Assembly: GCA_964473715.1 (NCBI GenBank) | Contig: CAYYQC010000006.1 | Span: 1-32,421 of the forward strand | DNA length: 32,421 nt | Origin: 2-12-FULL-41-16 sp964473715 | GTDB taxonomy: Bacteria; Patescibacteriota; Patescibacteriia; Magasanikbacterales; UBA922 | Reading direction: 5' to 3' | In this document: positions 1 through 7,141 of the stretch, one piece after another | Position numbering within the stretch: the stretch's first letter is position 1 | How the letters are laid out: every line of letters begins with the position of its first letter | Position numbers and translations under genes: made by a program | Notes under the pieces: generated by a model | What the model was told of the DNA's origin: nothing | What the model saw: only the letters and a program-made list of their open reading frames with translations | Database searches by the model: none

Positions 1-27
1 GCAAGCGGTGGTTCTATTGAGGTATAA
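1..27 (+). CDS. Possible 3' end of an upstream gene (partial)
   Basis: The first frame reads eight codons (A S G G S I E V) and then TAA at 25-27. A clean terminator starts about 20 bases later, which fits the end of a gene whose body lies outside the window. The second frame also closes with TAA at 29-31, so the frame is not certain. Nothing can be said about the product. Confidence 0.3.
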   Translation, partial: ASGGSIEV

Positions 28-45
28 TTAACTTCAAATCCAAAG

Positions 46-70
46 AGCCCCGCTTTATAGCGGGGTTTTT
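46..70 (+). terminator. Rho-independent terminator
   Basis: CCCCGC at 48-53 pairs perfectly with GCGGGG at 60-65 around a six-base AT loop, and a run of five T follows. It closes the unit that enters the window from the left. Confidence 0.85.
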
Positions 71-174
71 GTTTATCTCGCCAAGCAGGTGGGTTTCAGC
101 ACAATAAGTATCGTCCGGACAAGGTGTCAGGGCGAGACAGTTTTGCTGATACACTTAGACAAAACCTCAAAAAG

Positions 175-183
175 AGGGGGAGG
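175..183 (+). promoter_or_regulatory. Strong Shine-Dalgarno site for the zinc-ribbon gene
   Basis: AGGGGGAGG ends six bases before the ATG at 190. Such a site is exceptional here, since most genes in the window have no purine-rich element before the start. It decides the start at 190 over an in-frame GTG at 124, which has no such element. Confidence 0.7.
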
Positions 184-189
184 CTCGTT

Positions 190-372
190 ATGGTGACGTT
201 CGCTGAGCTGCCGCACGACTGTGAGGAATGTGGGAAGACCTTCCTGGGAAATTCGGCTTGCCCGCGATGCGGGTGGGACGAGAAGGAGATGACGTTCGTG
301 CCAATTCAGGCGCGGACGACATCTACCCAAGAGGGCGAGTCTTCGACGACCGTTCTGGTCTTCGAAGGCTGA
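190..372 (+). CDS. Small zinc-ribbon protein (60 aa)
   Basis: The product is a 60-residue soluble protein with two CxxC knuckles (CEEC at residues 11-14 and CPRC at 24-27), spaced as in a rubredoxin-like zinc ribbon. It probably binds one zinc ion; no catalytic domain is visible and the partner or target is unknown. The ATG at 190 was chosen because GGAGG lies six bases upstream; an in-frame GTG at 124 would add 22 residues without a ribosome site. Two sampled 60-base lines (181-300) are 58 and 62 % G+C, against roughly 40 % or less in neighbouring genes. It ends in TGA, rare here. Composition, start signal and stop all differ from its neighbours, suggesting acquisition or a different expression class. 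It stands alone between two terminators. Confidence 0.6.
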   Translation: MVTFAELPHDCEECGKTFLGNSACPRCGWDEKEMTFVPIQARTTSTQEGESSTTVLVFEG

Positions 373-373
373 C

Positions 374-402
374 GCGGGTGCCCGGATTCGTCCGGGGCCC
401 GC
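374..402 (+). other. Very stable UUCG-capped hairpin after the zinc-ribbon gene
   Basis: GCGGG (374-378) pairs with CCCGC (398-402) and CCCGGA (381-386) with TCCGGG (391-396), giving eleven pairs around a small internal loop and a TTCG tetraloop. It begins one base after the TGA stop. No T-run follows, so it is more likely a 3'-end stabiliser or pause structure than a classical terminator; a terminator with a T-run lies just downstream. Confidence 0.7.
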
Positions 403-418
403 TCATCACATATTTAAA

Positions 419-446
419 AAATCTCTCGCACATGCGGGGGATTTTT
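419..446 (+). terminator. Rho-independent terminator
   Basis: ATCTCTCGC (421-429) pairs, with G-U pairs, with GCGGGGGAT (434-442) around ACAT, followed by five T. It ends the zinc-ribbon unit just ahead of the uppP promoter. Confidence 0.7.
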
Positions 447-452
447 GTTACC

Positions 453-481
453 TTGATTTTTTAGCTTGTTTCTGCTAAATT
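453..481 (+). promoter_or_regulatory. Promoter of uppP, probably leaderless
   Basis: TTGATT (453-458), a 17-base spacer and TAAATT (476-481) with an upstream TGC extended -10. The expected start at about 488 lies only about three bases before the ATG at 491. TATACT at 481-486 is an alternative -10 but would place the start inside the codon. Confidence 0.5.
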
Positions 482-490
482 ATACTTATT

Positions 491-1303
491 ATGACTGCTT
501 TTCAAGCTATAATTCTCGGCCTAATTCAAGGCTTAACTGAATTTTTACCAGTGTCCTCCTCGGGGCATCTGATTTTTATTCCCAAGCTTTTGGGTTGGGT
601 AGACCAAGGCGTGGCTTTTGACCTGGTAATGCATCTGGGAACCTTGCTCGCCGTAGTGATTTATTTCCGGGTAAAACTTTGGAATTTAGTAAAAGCGGTG
701 TTTTCACGTGGAACTGAACAAGTGAGTTCTGACGGAGTGAATGAGAGAAAATTGGCTTGGGCGATTGCCTTAAGTTGTATTCCGGCCGCGATTGTTGGTT
801 TAATTTTAGAAACTAATGACCGAAACGCAGTGGTGGTGGCTGGAAATCTTATTTTTTGGGGATTAGTTTTAGGCGCGGCTGATTTGTATACGCGTAAAAA
901 AACACCAGTCAACGCTGTGGAAGGTGAGAAAAAAAGTTTGCGCTCAATTATAATAATGAGTTTTGCACAATTATTAGCCTTGATTCCTGGCACATCACGC
1001 TCTGGTATTACCATGACTGCTGGATTATTTTCGGGACTCACTCGCGCTAAAGCTGCGGAAATTTCATTTTTAATGAGCGTGCCAATTACCGCCTTGGCTG
1101 GGGCTGACGCTGTTTACGAATTATCTAAAATTGGATTAGTTGGAATAGAAATGAGTTCATTAATTATTGGTTTTATTAGTGCGTTTGTATTTGGTTTAAT
1201 TGCAATTTTTTCTGTCTTAAAAATTGTGCAACGCTGGAGCTTTATGCCGTTTGTGGTGTATCGCGTAATAATTGGAATTCTAATTTTGTGGTGGCTCGTT
1301 TAA
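491..1303 (+). CDS. uppP: Undecaprenyl-diphosphatase UppP (BacA family)
   Basis: This integral membrane enzyme removes one phosphate from undecaprenyl pyrophosphate, so the lipid carrier can be reused for peptidoglycan and other envelope polymers. The 270 residues match the usual family length. The two signature motifs are present: the E/Q-rich block with LTEFLPVSSSGH at residues 15-26 and PGTSRSG at 166-172, with the conserved Glu17, His26, Ser and Arg. Several hydrophobic segments lie between and after them. The start at 491 begins the conserved N-terminal helix directly; no Shine-Dalgarno is visible. The gene is separated by one base from cca, so the two are co-transcribed. Confidence 0.95.
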   Translation: MTAFQAIILGLIQGLTEFLPVSSSGHLIFIPKLLGWVDQGVAFDLVMHLGTLLAVVIYFRVKLWNLVKAVFSRGTEQVSSDGVNERKLAWAIALSCIPAAIVGLILETNDRNAVVVAGNLIFWGLVLGAADLYTRKKTPVNAVEGEKKSLRSIIIMSFAQLLALIPGTSRSGITMTAGLFSGLTRAKAAEISFLMSVPITALAGADAVYELSKIGLVGIEMSSLIIGFISAFVFGLIAIFSVLKIVQRWSFMPFVVYRVIIGILILWWLV

Positions 1304-1304
1304 T

Positions 1305-2786
1305 ATGATTGAAAAAGAAATTTTCCACAATGTATTTGCGATTGCTTCTGCAATGGACAGAAAAGTGTATGCGGTTGGTGGATATGTGCGTGATGAATTA
1401 TTGCATCCAGGTGCTCCTAAAAAAGATATTGATTTTGTGGTAGTAGGAAGTGGTCTGGATTTTGCGCGTGAATTTACTTTGAGATTAAATGGCACTTTGG
1501 AGCCTGTAGAAACTGAAGATGAAACAAAAATTGGTACTTTAATTGAGTTTCCAGATTTTGATACTGCTCGTTTTGTTTTTACGGTTCCAGAAGGTCAAGA
1601 AATTGAAGGTGTAAAAGAAATTGAATTTGCTGGTGCGCGTCGTGAAGCGTATCAACCTAATTCTCGTAAACCAATCGTTGTGGCTACTGACCTGCGTGAA
1701 GATTTGGAGCGTCGTGATTTTACGGTAAATGCCATGGCTCGTGAAGTTATTGATGGCGCGCTGAGTGAAGCAATCATTGACCCTTTGCACGGATTGGTTG
1801 ATTTAAAAAATAAAATTCTTCGCACTCCGCTTGACCCAAACACTACTTTTTCTGAAGATCCGCTTCGCATGCTTCGAGCCGCGCGGTTTGCGTCTCAACT
1901 TGGGTTTGCCATTGACCATGCAACTTATGAAGCATTAAAACAAAATGCCAAACGGTTAAAAATTATTTCTGCTGAACGGATTCAAGAAGAACTCATGAAA
2001 TTATTATCGACCATGGTGCCATCTGTGGGATTATATATTTTGCATGAAACAAAATTATTTGATGAATTCATGCCAGAAATTTCCGCGCTTGAAGGTATTG
2101 AGGATGTGTACGGATATCAACACAAAGATAATCTCTCTCATTCATTTAAAGTAGTAGATAATATTGCCGAACAAAGCGGTAAGCCATTGTTACGATACGC
2201 TGGTTTAATCCACGATATTGCCAAGCCTAACACCAAAAAATTTATTCCTGGTCGTGGCTGGACTTTTGACATGCACGAACATTTGGGAAAGAAAATGGTT
2301 AAGGATATTGGTAAGCGTTTGCGTTTTGGTAAAGCACAGACTGATTATGTGGCCAAATTAGTGCGTTGGCATTTGTACCCGATTGCCATTACTGATGAGG
2401 GTATTACTGATGCACCAATTCGCCGGTTAATTGTTAACGCTGGTGATGATTTACAAGACCTGCTCATTTTGTGCCGCGCAGATATTACTACTGGTAATCC
2501 TACGAAAAGAGTTCGCCGTCTAAAAAATTACGATGCTTTGGAAAAACGAATTGATGAGGTCATGGAAAAAGATAAGCTGCGCGCTTTTCAATCTCCGCTC
2601 CGTGGTGAAGAAATCATGGAACTGTGTCATTTAAAACCTGGACCAACTGTGGGTAAAATTAAAGAAGCTTTGGAAGAAGCAATTCTTGATGGTGTGATTC
2701 CAAATGAATATGAAGCGGCAAAAGAGCTGTTTGAAAAAATTAAAGATAAGTACTTGACTGAGGCGCTTGATTGGGAGAGGATTTAA
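1305..2786 (+). CDS. cca: CCA-adding tRNA nucleotidyltransferase with HD domain
   Basis: The protein adds or repairs the 3'-CCA end of tRNA from CTP and ATP; the family also includes poly(A) polymerases. The 493 residues show the class II head: GGYVRD at 25-30, the metal-binding DID at 41-43 and RRDFTVNAMA near 134-143. An RNA-binding helical region follows (about 190-260). A C-terminal HD phosphohydrolase domain starts near 275, with the HD pair at 303-304 (HDIAKP) and a later RWH motif. HD-fused versions often have 2',3'-cyclic phosphatase or phosphodiesterase activity. The start lies one base after the uppP stop, with no ribosome site. Because there is no visible second enzyme, this one probably makes the whole CCA end. 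Confidence 0.92.
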   Translation: MIEKEIFHNVFAIASAMDRKVYAVGGYVRDELLHPGAPKKDIDFVVVGSGLDFAREFTLRLNGTLEPVETEDETKIGTLIEFPDFDTARFVFTVPEGQEIEGVKEIEFAGARREAYQPNSRKPIVVATDLREDLERRDFTVNAMAREVIDGALSEAIIDPLHGLVDLKNKILRTPLDPNTTFSEDPLRMLRAARFASQLGFAIDHATYEALKQNAKRLKIISAERIQEELMKLLSTMVPSVGLYILHETKLFDEFMPEISALEGIEDVYGYQHKDNLSHSFKVVDNIAEQSGKPLLRYAGLIHDIAKPNTKKFIPGRGWTFDMHEHLGKKMVKDIGKRLRFGKAQTDYVAKLVRWHLYPIAITDEGITDAPIRRLIVNAGDDLQDLLILCRADITTGNPTKRVRRLKNYDALEKRIDEVMEKDKLRAFQSPLRGEEIMELCHLKPGPTVGKIKEALEEAILDGVIPNEYEAAKELFEKIKDKYLTEALDWERI

Positions 2787-2795
2787 GCGTATACT
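2767..2795 (+). promoter_or_regulatory. Promoter of yidC, probably leaderless
   Basis: TTGATT (2767-2772), a 17-base spacer and TATACT (2790-2795) form a good sigma70 promoter inside the end of cca. The predicted start at about 2802 is three bases before the ATG at 2805, leaving no room for a ribosome binding site. Confidence 0.65.
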
Positions 2796-2804
2796 TATTA
2801 TTAT

Positions 2805-3503
2805 ATGTTCAGTGAAATTTGGCAAACCTTTCTCTACCAACCAGTCTTTAATTTTTTGATCTGGATTTACAATGACGTGACTGCGCAAAACTTTGGTTGG
2901 GCAGTAGTGATTTTAACTGCTGGATTGCGTGTATTGCTTTTACCACTCACTGTGGTGGCAGAAATGAATAAAACAAAAAATTCTGAATTAGAAGTGGAAG
3001 TTGAGCGAATTATTAAAGAATATAAACGTGACCCGGTTTTACAAAAACAAGAGATTCGCAATGTCATGAAAAAGCGCAAGGTGTATCCTTGGGCTAAATT
3101 TGTTTCATTAGGAATTCAGGCTTTGGTTTTCCTGTTGTTGTACCAAGTATTTGTACATGGTCTTTCTGGCGAGAGAATTTTAAAAGTTCTTTACCCGTTC
3201 ATTGATTATCCTGGCAAAATCAATACCATGTTTTATGGCTTTGATTTAGCCAAGACTCATGATACACTGTGGGCAGGTTTAGTAGGTGCATTTTTGGCTT
3301 TGGAAATTTACTTTGGTTTCCGGGGTAAAAATGCCCGGGGAGGGGATATGGCCTACTTTGTTGCTTTCCCAGTCTTTGTTTTCCTGTTCCTGTGGTGGTT
3401 ACCAATGGTTAAATCTTTATTTATTCTCAGTTCAATGTTGTTTTCTTTTATCGTGCACCAGATCATTAAACTGGCGTTCCCAGAAAAGAAAGCAACTAAA
3501 TAA
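2805..3503 (+). CDS. yidC: YidC/Oxa1 membrane protein insertase (short form)
   Basis: YidC inserts and folds membrane proteins, alone or with SecYEG. At 232 residues it is the short form without the large periplasmic domain. The first core helix carries the family pattern LRVLLLPLT (residues about 43-51), whose Arg corresponds to the catalytic-groove Arg of Bacillus SpoIIIJ. A charged cytosolic hairpin follows (about 55-95, rich in K and E), then hydrophobic segments near 100-120, 160-175 and 182-222. The charged tail KKATK suits a membrane insertase. It has its own leaderless-type promoter and is followed five bases later by the SPFH gene. Confidence 0.88.
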   Translation: MFSEIWQTFLYQPVFNFLIWIYNDVTAQNFGWAVVILTAGLRVLLLPLTVVAEMNKTKNSELEVEVERIIKEYKRDPVLQKQEIRNVMKKRKVYPWAKFVSLGIQALVFLLLYQVFVHGLSGERILKVLYPFIDYPGKINTMFYGFDLAKTHDTLWAGLVGAFLALEIYFGFRGKNARGGDMAYFVAFPVFVFLFLWWLPMVKSLFILSSMLFSFIVHQIIKLAFPEKKATK

Positions 3504-3508
3504 TAATT

Positions 3509-4102
3509 ATGGCCGATTCACTTGATAAATTAATGTATTCCTTTGTTGTAGAGGATGTATTAAAAGGCTTTTTCATTTATGTTCCACCAGGATATGTGGC
3601 CTGTGTATATGATCTTGGTCGTGGAGTACTCAAAAAAGTTTTGACTCCTGGTTTACATTTTAAAATTCCATTTTGGCAAAAAGCTAAATTATTCAATGTT
3701 CAGACTTTGGAATATAGTATTTCTCGTGAATTTAATCCGCAAAATGAAAAGGCTTTGGGAGATATTCCTATTGCCGGGGTAACCACTGATGATAAAAAGA
3801 TTGCTGTGGAAGGTACATTGCTTTTAAGACTTGATGTGCACCAAATTCCTCATATTTGGCAAACGATTGGTGAAGATTTTGTGGTTAAAATTATTCGCCC
3901 AACTGTGCGCAGTCGTATTCGGATGGTGGCCAGTCGGTTTAGTGCTCAAGAAATTATTGGTCCTAAGCGCGATGACGTAGAAATGGAATTGAAAAATGAA
4001 TTGGAACGTATTTTTTACCCACGCGGTATTTATGTGGAAAACGTTCTTTTGAGTGACGTGTCGGATATTACGGGTGTGGCCAAAGTGAAGGCCGCTGAAT
4101 AA
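3509..4102 (+). CDS. SPFH/prohibitin-like protein
   Basis: The 197 residues hold one SPFH (band 7) domain, with typical segments near residues 25-55 (PPGYVACVYDLGRG and LTPGLHFKIPF), a central VTTDDKKIAVEGTLLLRLD at 91-109 and the late YPRGIYVENVLLSDV near 169-183. Prohibitin-family proteins form membrane rings that organise lipids and regulate FtsH-type proteases. There is no clear N-terminal membrane helix; the stretch at 10-28 is only moderately hydrophobic, and the usual long coiled coil is absent, so this is a minimal form. It sits directly behind yidC, suggesting a shared role in membrane protein quality control. A terminator follows at once. Confidence 0.8.
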   Translation: MADSLDKLMYSFVVEDVLKGFFIYVPPGYVACVYDLGRGVLKKVLTPGLHFKIPFWQKAKLFNVQTLEYSISREFNPQNEKALGDIPIAGVTTDDKKIAVEGTLLLRLDVHQIPHIWQTIGEDFVVKIIRPTVRSRIRMVASRFSAQEIIGPKRDDVEMELKNELERIFYPRGIYVENVLLSDVSDITGVAKVKAAE

Positions 4103-4107
4103 GTCTT

Positions 4108-4134
4108 AAAACCTCCTGAAACGGGAGGTTTTTT
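4108..4134 (+). terminator. Rho-independent terminator
   Basis: AAAACCTCC (4108-4116) pairs with GGAGGTTTT (4124-4132) around a seven-base loop and runs on in T. It ends the uppP-cca-yidC-SPFH block. Confidence 0.85.
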
Positions 4135-4150
4135 AATTGGGGATAGCGTC

Positions 4151-4179
4151 TTGACAGGGAGCGGGGAGATTGGTATATT
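4151..4179 (+). promoter_or_regulatory. Strong sigma70 promoter of the hrcA operon
   Basis: A perfect TTGACA (4151-4156), a 17-base spacer and TATATT (4174-4179). Expected start is about 4186, inside the CIRCE operator. This is the best consensus promoter in the window and leaves a leader of about 50 bases. Confidence 0.85.
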
Positions 4180-4209
4180 AACACTCGCCAGTCTTGAGTG
4201 CTAGCACTC
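4178..4209 (+). promoter_or_regulatory. CIRCE operator (HrcA binding site)
   Basis: TTAACACTC (4178-4186), nine bases, GAGTGCTAG (4196-4204) matches the consensus TTAGCACTC-N9-GAGTGCTAA with two changes, at the fourth and last positions. It overlaps the -10 and start of the promoter, as expected for repression. The right half continues into GCACTC, making GAGTGCTAGCACTC (4196-4209) a 14-base palindrome, so three half sites are present. Confidence 0.93.
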
Positions 4210-4237
4210 GGGTGGCCAAGATATCAGCCCAAATCGT

Positions 4238-4918
4238 ATGGAAGACCGCCAAAAAAGCCTCCTCAAATTAATTATTGAAAGCTTTATTAAGACCGCTGAG
4301 CCAGTGGGGTCGAAATTTTTGGTATCTGAATTTGAATTAGAATTGAGTGACGCAACCGTACGCAATGAAATGCGGTTTTTGGAAGAAACTGGCTATTTGG
4401 CGCAACCACACACTTCAGCTGGCCGTATTCCCACAGAAACTGGGTACCGGTTGTATGTAGAAGAATTAATGGGGCAACCAAGTGTTTCCAAAAAAACCAC
4501 CGAAGTGTTGGAACATGCAGTTAAAGATTTAAAAGGTGAAGACGCAGTCAAAGCGCTCAGTCGTGCCATGGCCGAAGAAATTCATGCCGCTGTGATTGTG
4601 GCCTTTGGTACGGAACGGGTGTATTACACGGGTTTGTCTGAACTGTTTGCCCAGCCAGAATTTAAGAATAGTGAATACACGCTCAATGCTTCAGAAATGT
4701 TTGACCAAGCGGAAGAATTGGTGGGTGATTTATTTGAACGCGTGCCACAGGGTAAACCACAAGTGTTTATTGGTAGTCAAAATCCATTAGGACCACATTT
4801 GAGTTTGGTTTCCGTGCAATTGCCACAGGAAATTATTATTAATGTGATGGGCCCACTGCGTTTTGATTATAAAAAAGCCATTGGTGTGACCCAAATTTTA
4901 TCTAGTATTTTTAAGTAA
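4238..4918 (+). CDS. hrcA: Heat-shock repressor HrcA (short form)
   Basis: HrcA binds CIRCE operators and represses chaperone genes; it is kept active by the GroE system in many bacteria. The N-terminal winged helix-turn-helix is clear (residues 1-75), with the family signatures TAEPVGSKFL (18-27), SDATVRNEMRFLEETGYL (37-54) and the wing PHTSAGRIPTETGYR (57-71). Known members are usually about 340 residues; this one has 226, so the dimerisation domain is much reduced, as if the central insert were lost. A CIRCE overlaps its own promoter, so it is autoregulated. It is the first gene of the chaperone operon and lies one base before grpE. Confidence 0.92.
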   Translation: MEDRQKSLLKLIIESFIKTAEPVGSKFLVSEFELELSDATVRNEMRFLEETGYLAQPHTSAGRIPTETGYRLYVEELMGQPSVSKKTTEVLEHAVKDLKGEDAVKALSRAMAEEIHAAVIVAFGTERVYYTGLSELFAQPEFKNSEYTLNASEMFDQAEELVGDLFERVPQGKPQVFIGSQNPLGPHLSLVSVQLPQEIIINVMGPLRFDYKKAIGVTQILSSIFK

Positions 4919-4919
4919 T

Positions 4920-5465
4920 ATGAGTGATGAACAAAATGTAAACGCAAATGAACCAGAAGAAGTGGTTGAAGATGCTGGTACAAATGCTGTGCCACCAGTT
5001 TCCGAACCAGTTGTTAATCCAACTGAAGATTATAAAGCTGGTTGGCAACGCGCCCAAGCTGATTACCAAAATTTGAAACGCGAAATGGAAGATCAAAAAA
5101 AAGATTGGGCGGCTTGGAGTGAATTGCGTGTGCTGGAAGAATTTATTCCCGTGTACAACAATTTTAAAAAAGCCATGGAATTTAGTCCGCCAGAAATGGA
5201 TGGAGACGCGGGCAAAGCCTGGCTCAATTGGAAGCGCGGCGTGGAATTTATTATGCAGCAATTTGCCGCAATTCTAAAAGCGCACCAAGTGGAAGAAATT
5301 AAAACTGTGGGTGAAATGTTTGATCCAACAAAACATGAATCAATGGTGGAAGAAGTTAGTGAGGCACCAGAACATAGTATTATTCGTGAAATTACACCTG
5401 GTTACACCATGAAAGGTAAAGTGGTACAGGTCGCCAAAGTCGTGGTAGCCAAAAAAGCCGAATAA
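4920..5465 (+). CDS. grpE: Nucleotide exchange factor GrpE
   Basis: GrpE releases ADP from DnaK and so drives the substrate cycle. The 181 residues begin with an acidic, disordered tail (1-40), continue with the dimerising helix (YQNLKREMEDQKKDW, 51-65) and the four-helix region, and end in the beta-domain that contacts DnaK: EEIKTVGEMFDPTKHESM (about 124-141) and PGYTMKGKVVQVAKVVVAKK at the end. Length is in the family range. The start lies one base after the hrcA stop, without a ribosome site. The order hrcA-grpE is the classical one. Confidence 0.93.
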   Translation: MSDEQNVNANEPEEVVEDAGTNAVPPVSEPVVNPTEDYKAGWQRAQADYQNLKREMEDQKKDWAAWSELRVLEEFIPVYNNFKKAMEFSPPEMDGDAGKAWLNWKRGVEFIMQQFAAILKAHQVEEIKTVGEMFDPTKHESMVEEVSEAPEHSIIREITPGYTMKGKVVQVAKVVVAKKAE

Positions 5466-5492
5466 TTAATTTGATTTTTAACTTTTATTCAT

Positions 5493-5936
5493 ATGTCTCT
5501 CACTCGGTATCAGGGTTTTGACCCTTTCCCAGAAATGGAACAAATGATGAAAAATTTTCCTAGTAATGGTCTCATGTCTATGGGCCAAGGCGGATTTGCG
5601 CCAGCGCTGGATATGTACGAAACCAAAGAGGCGTTAATTGTCGAAGCACCTTTGCCAGGAATTAATCCAGCCAATGTGGAGGTTTCTGTAGAAAATGGGG
5701 TAGTAACCGTAAAAGGGGAAAGTACCAAAGAGCACGAAATGGATGATAAAAATTATTATCGCAAAGAAGTGCGCAGTGGTTCCTTTTTCCGCCAAATCGC
5801 TTTGCCAATGGCGGTAAAAGAAGATGAAGTGAGTGCGGAATTTGAAGATGGGGTATTAAAAGTTACTTGTCCAAAAATGGAATTGGCTAAGCCAAATAAA
5901 GTGACGGTGAAGATTATTAAGAAAGAAAAGAAATAA
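5493..5936 (+). CDS. Small heat-shock protein (Hsp20/alpha-crystallin)
   Basis: The 147 residues carry one alpha-crystallin domain (about 38-130): PALDMYETKEALIVEAPLPG (34-53), VEVSVENGVVTVKGE (60-74), FFRQIALPMAV (about 99-109) and the late A-EFEDGVLKVTCPK strand. It holds unfolding proteins for refolding by DnaK. The N-terminal arm is short and Met/Phe-rich. The gene lies 27 bases after grpE in the same unit, so it should be under HrcA control. Its start has the TTTATTCAT leader also seen before dnaK. Confidence 0.92.
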   Translation: MSLTRYQGFDPFPEMEQMMKNFPSNGLMSMGQGGFAPALDMYETKEALIVEAPLPGINPANVEVSVENGVVTVKGESTKEHEMDDKNYYRKEVRSGSFFRQIALPMAVKEDEVSAEFEDGVLKVTCPKMELAKPNKVTVKIIKKEKK

Positions 5937-5938
5937 TT

Positions 5939-6625
5939 ATGAATAGTGCTTTTAAAATTTTTACTATCAGTATCTTGGCTGTTTCATTGGCTGGATGTGG
6001 CGTGCAAACTGATTTTGGTTCAACACTTCCTGTATCGAACACAACAAGTTCTGTACCTGTAGTTTCAGATAGTAGAACAGTTACTACTACTGCCGGATTA
6101 AACAAAAACCCAGATGTGGAAAAGTGCATGTATTTACCAAAATTAAATACAGACGCACCAAATACTCAGGTGAATTTTAAAAGTGAAACCATGGGAATCG
6201 AAGTTTCTGTTCCATATAATGAAAAATGGGGTTCAGATACTTTTAAAATTGAGCCAACAGAATCTGGTCCCGGTGGAGTTTCGTTTGGCCCAGTGAATAT
6301 TTTTGGTGAGGGTGGATGTGGGTATATGCGACATTTCCATATTTTGATCCAACCAAAACGAGATCAAGAAAAATTGAAACAAGATTTGGCTGAAAGTGGG
6401 GCAATTTCAGAAGATATGAATGGTGAATTAATATTTGAATCAAAAATAGAAAATATTCAAGGTAAAGAAGTGATTGTTCACTCTAATGATGGATTGTGTG
6501 GTAATACCCATTATGAAGTGCGCGGTCCAAATTCTAATTATGAAATTACAGGTTGGTGTAATGACGTGAGCCCAGAAACTACAGCTACGATTGAAAAAAT
6601 CATTGGTGATTTGAAGTTTATTTAA
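5939..6625 (+). CDS. Predicted lipoprotein, unknown function
   Basis: The protein begins with a lysine, a hydrophobic stretch and a lipobox (LAGC at 17-20), so it is probably exported and lipid-anchored. A low-complexity Ser/Thr/Val linker follows (about 25-55). The remaining part looks like a small globular domain with cysteines (C62, and later CGYMRHFHI, LCGNTHYEV and WCNDV), which could form disulphides outside the cell. I do not recognise the family. It starts two bases after the hsp20 stop and so sits inside the chaperone unit, which suggests stress-related expression, but this is inference only. Confidence 0.75.
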   Translation: MNSAFKIFTISILAVSLAGCGVQTDFGSTLPVSNTTSSVPVVSDSRTVTTTAGLNKNPDVEKCMYLPKLNTDAPNTQVNFKSETMGIEVSVPYNEKWGSDTFKIEPTESGPGGVSFGPVNIFGEGGCGYMRHFHILIQPKRDQEKLKQDLAESGAISEDMNGELIFESKIENIQGKEVIVHSNDGLCGNTHYEVRGPNSNYEITGWCNDVSPETTATIEKIIGDLKFI

Positions 6626-6626
6626 T

Positions 6627-7109
6627 ATGATCATCCGAGATTATAAAACTGAAGATAAAGAAGCGCTAATCTCGGCCCAGTATCGCTTTCAAGGATATCT
6701 GGCTGAGATTGATAACTTTAAATTATTGCGCTGTAATCCTGGGTATGGCGAGGCATATACTGAAGACATGCTTAAAAAAGTGAATGAACGAAATGGAAAA
6801 GTTTTTGTAGCTGAAGAGGGTGAGAGAGTCATCGGATTTGTGGCCGGGGTAATTGATGAGCAGTCCGAACTAGATAAATTAGGACATAAAACAATGAAAT
6901 ACGGAGATATTTTGGATTTATTTGTAGAAGAAGAATTTCGGGGTACGGGAATTGGTAAAGAATTGATGGTGCAAATGGAAAATTATTTTCGCAGTCAGGA
7001 TTGTGAAGCAATAATGATTGGAGTTTTTGGACCAAATGTTAAAGCGCATAAATTTTATGAACAATTAGGATATACAGATCGGGATTATCGTGTACAGAAA
7101 TTATTATAA
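6627..7109 (+). CDS. GNAT family N-acetyltransferase
   Basis: The 160 residues form a single GNAT domain that transfers an acetyl group from acetyl-CoA to an unknown amine. The acetyl-CoA binding motif A is clear: DILDLFVEEEFRGTGIGKEL near 92-111, with the pyrophosphate loop R-G-T-G-I-G. Motif B (FGPNVKAHKFYEQLGY) lies near the end, with the usual Asn and Tyr. It may act on a protein N-terminus, a lysine or a small molecule; the sequence does not say. It starts one base after the lipoprotein stop and 32 bases before dnaK. Confidence 0.87.
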   Translation: MIIRDYKTEDKEALISAQYRFQGYLAEIDNFKLLRCNPGYGEAYTEDMLKKVNERNGKVFVAEEGERVIGFVAGVIDEQSELDKLGHKTMKYGDILDLFVEEEFRGTGIGKELMVQMENYFRSQDCEAIMIGVFGPNVKAHKFYEQLGYTDRDYRVQKLL

Positions 7110-7141
7110 ATTAATAACTTAACTAATAACTATTTATTCAT

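Noticed and set aside
23..28. TATAAT, a perfect -10-like hexamer near the window start
   Set aside because: A terminator begins about twenty bases later, so a promoter here would make almost no RNA; the -35 position falls outside the window. Probably chance in AT-rich DNA at a gene end.
31..45. TTCAAATC as a tRNA T-loop
   Set aside because: The flanking bases cannot form a T stem and no acceptor or anticodon arm exists. No tRNA was found anywhere in the window.
124..189. GTG start for the zinc-ribbon gene giving 82 residues
   Set aside because: No ribosome site lies before it, while the ATG at 190 has a strong one.
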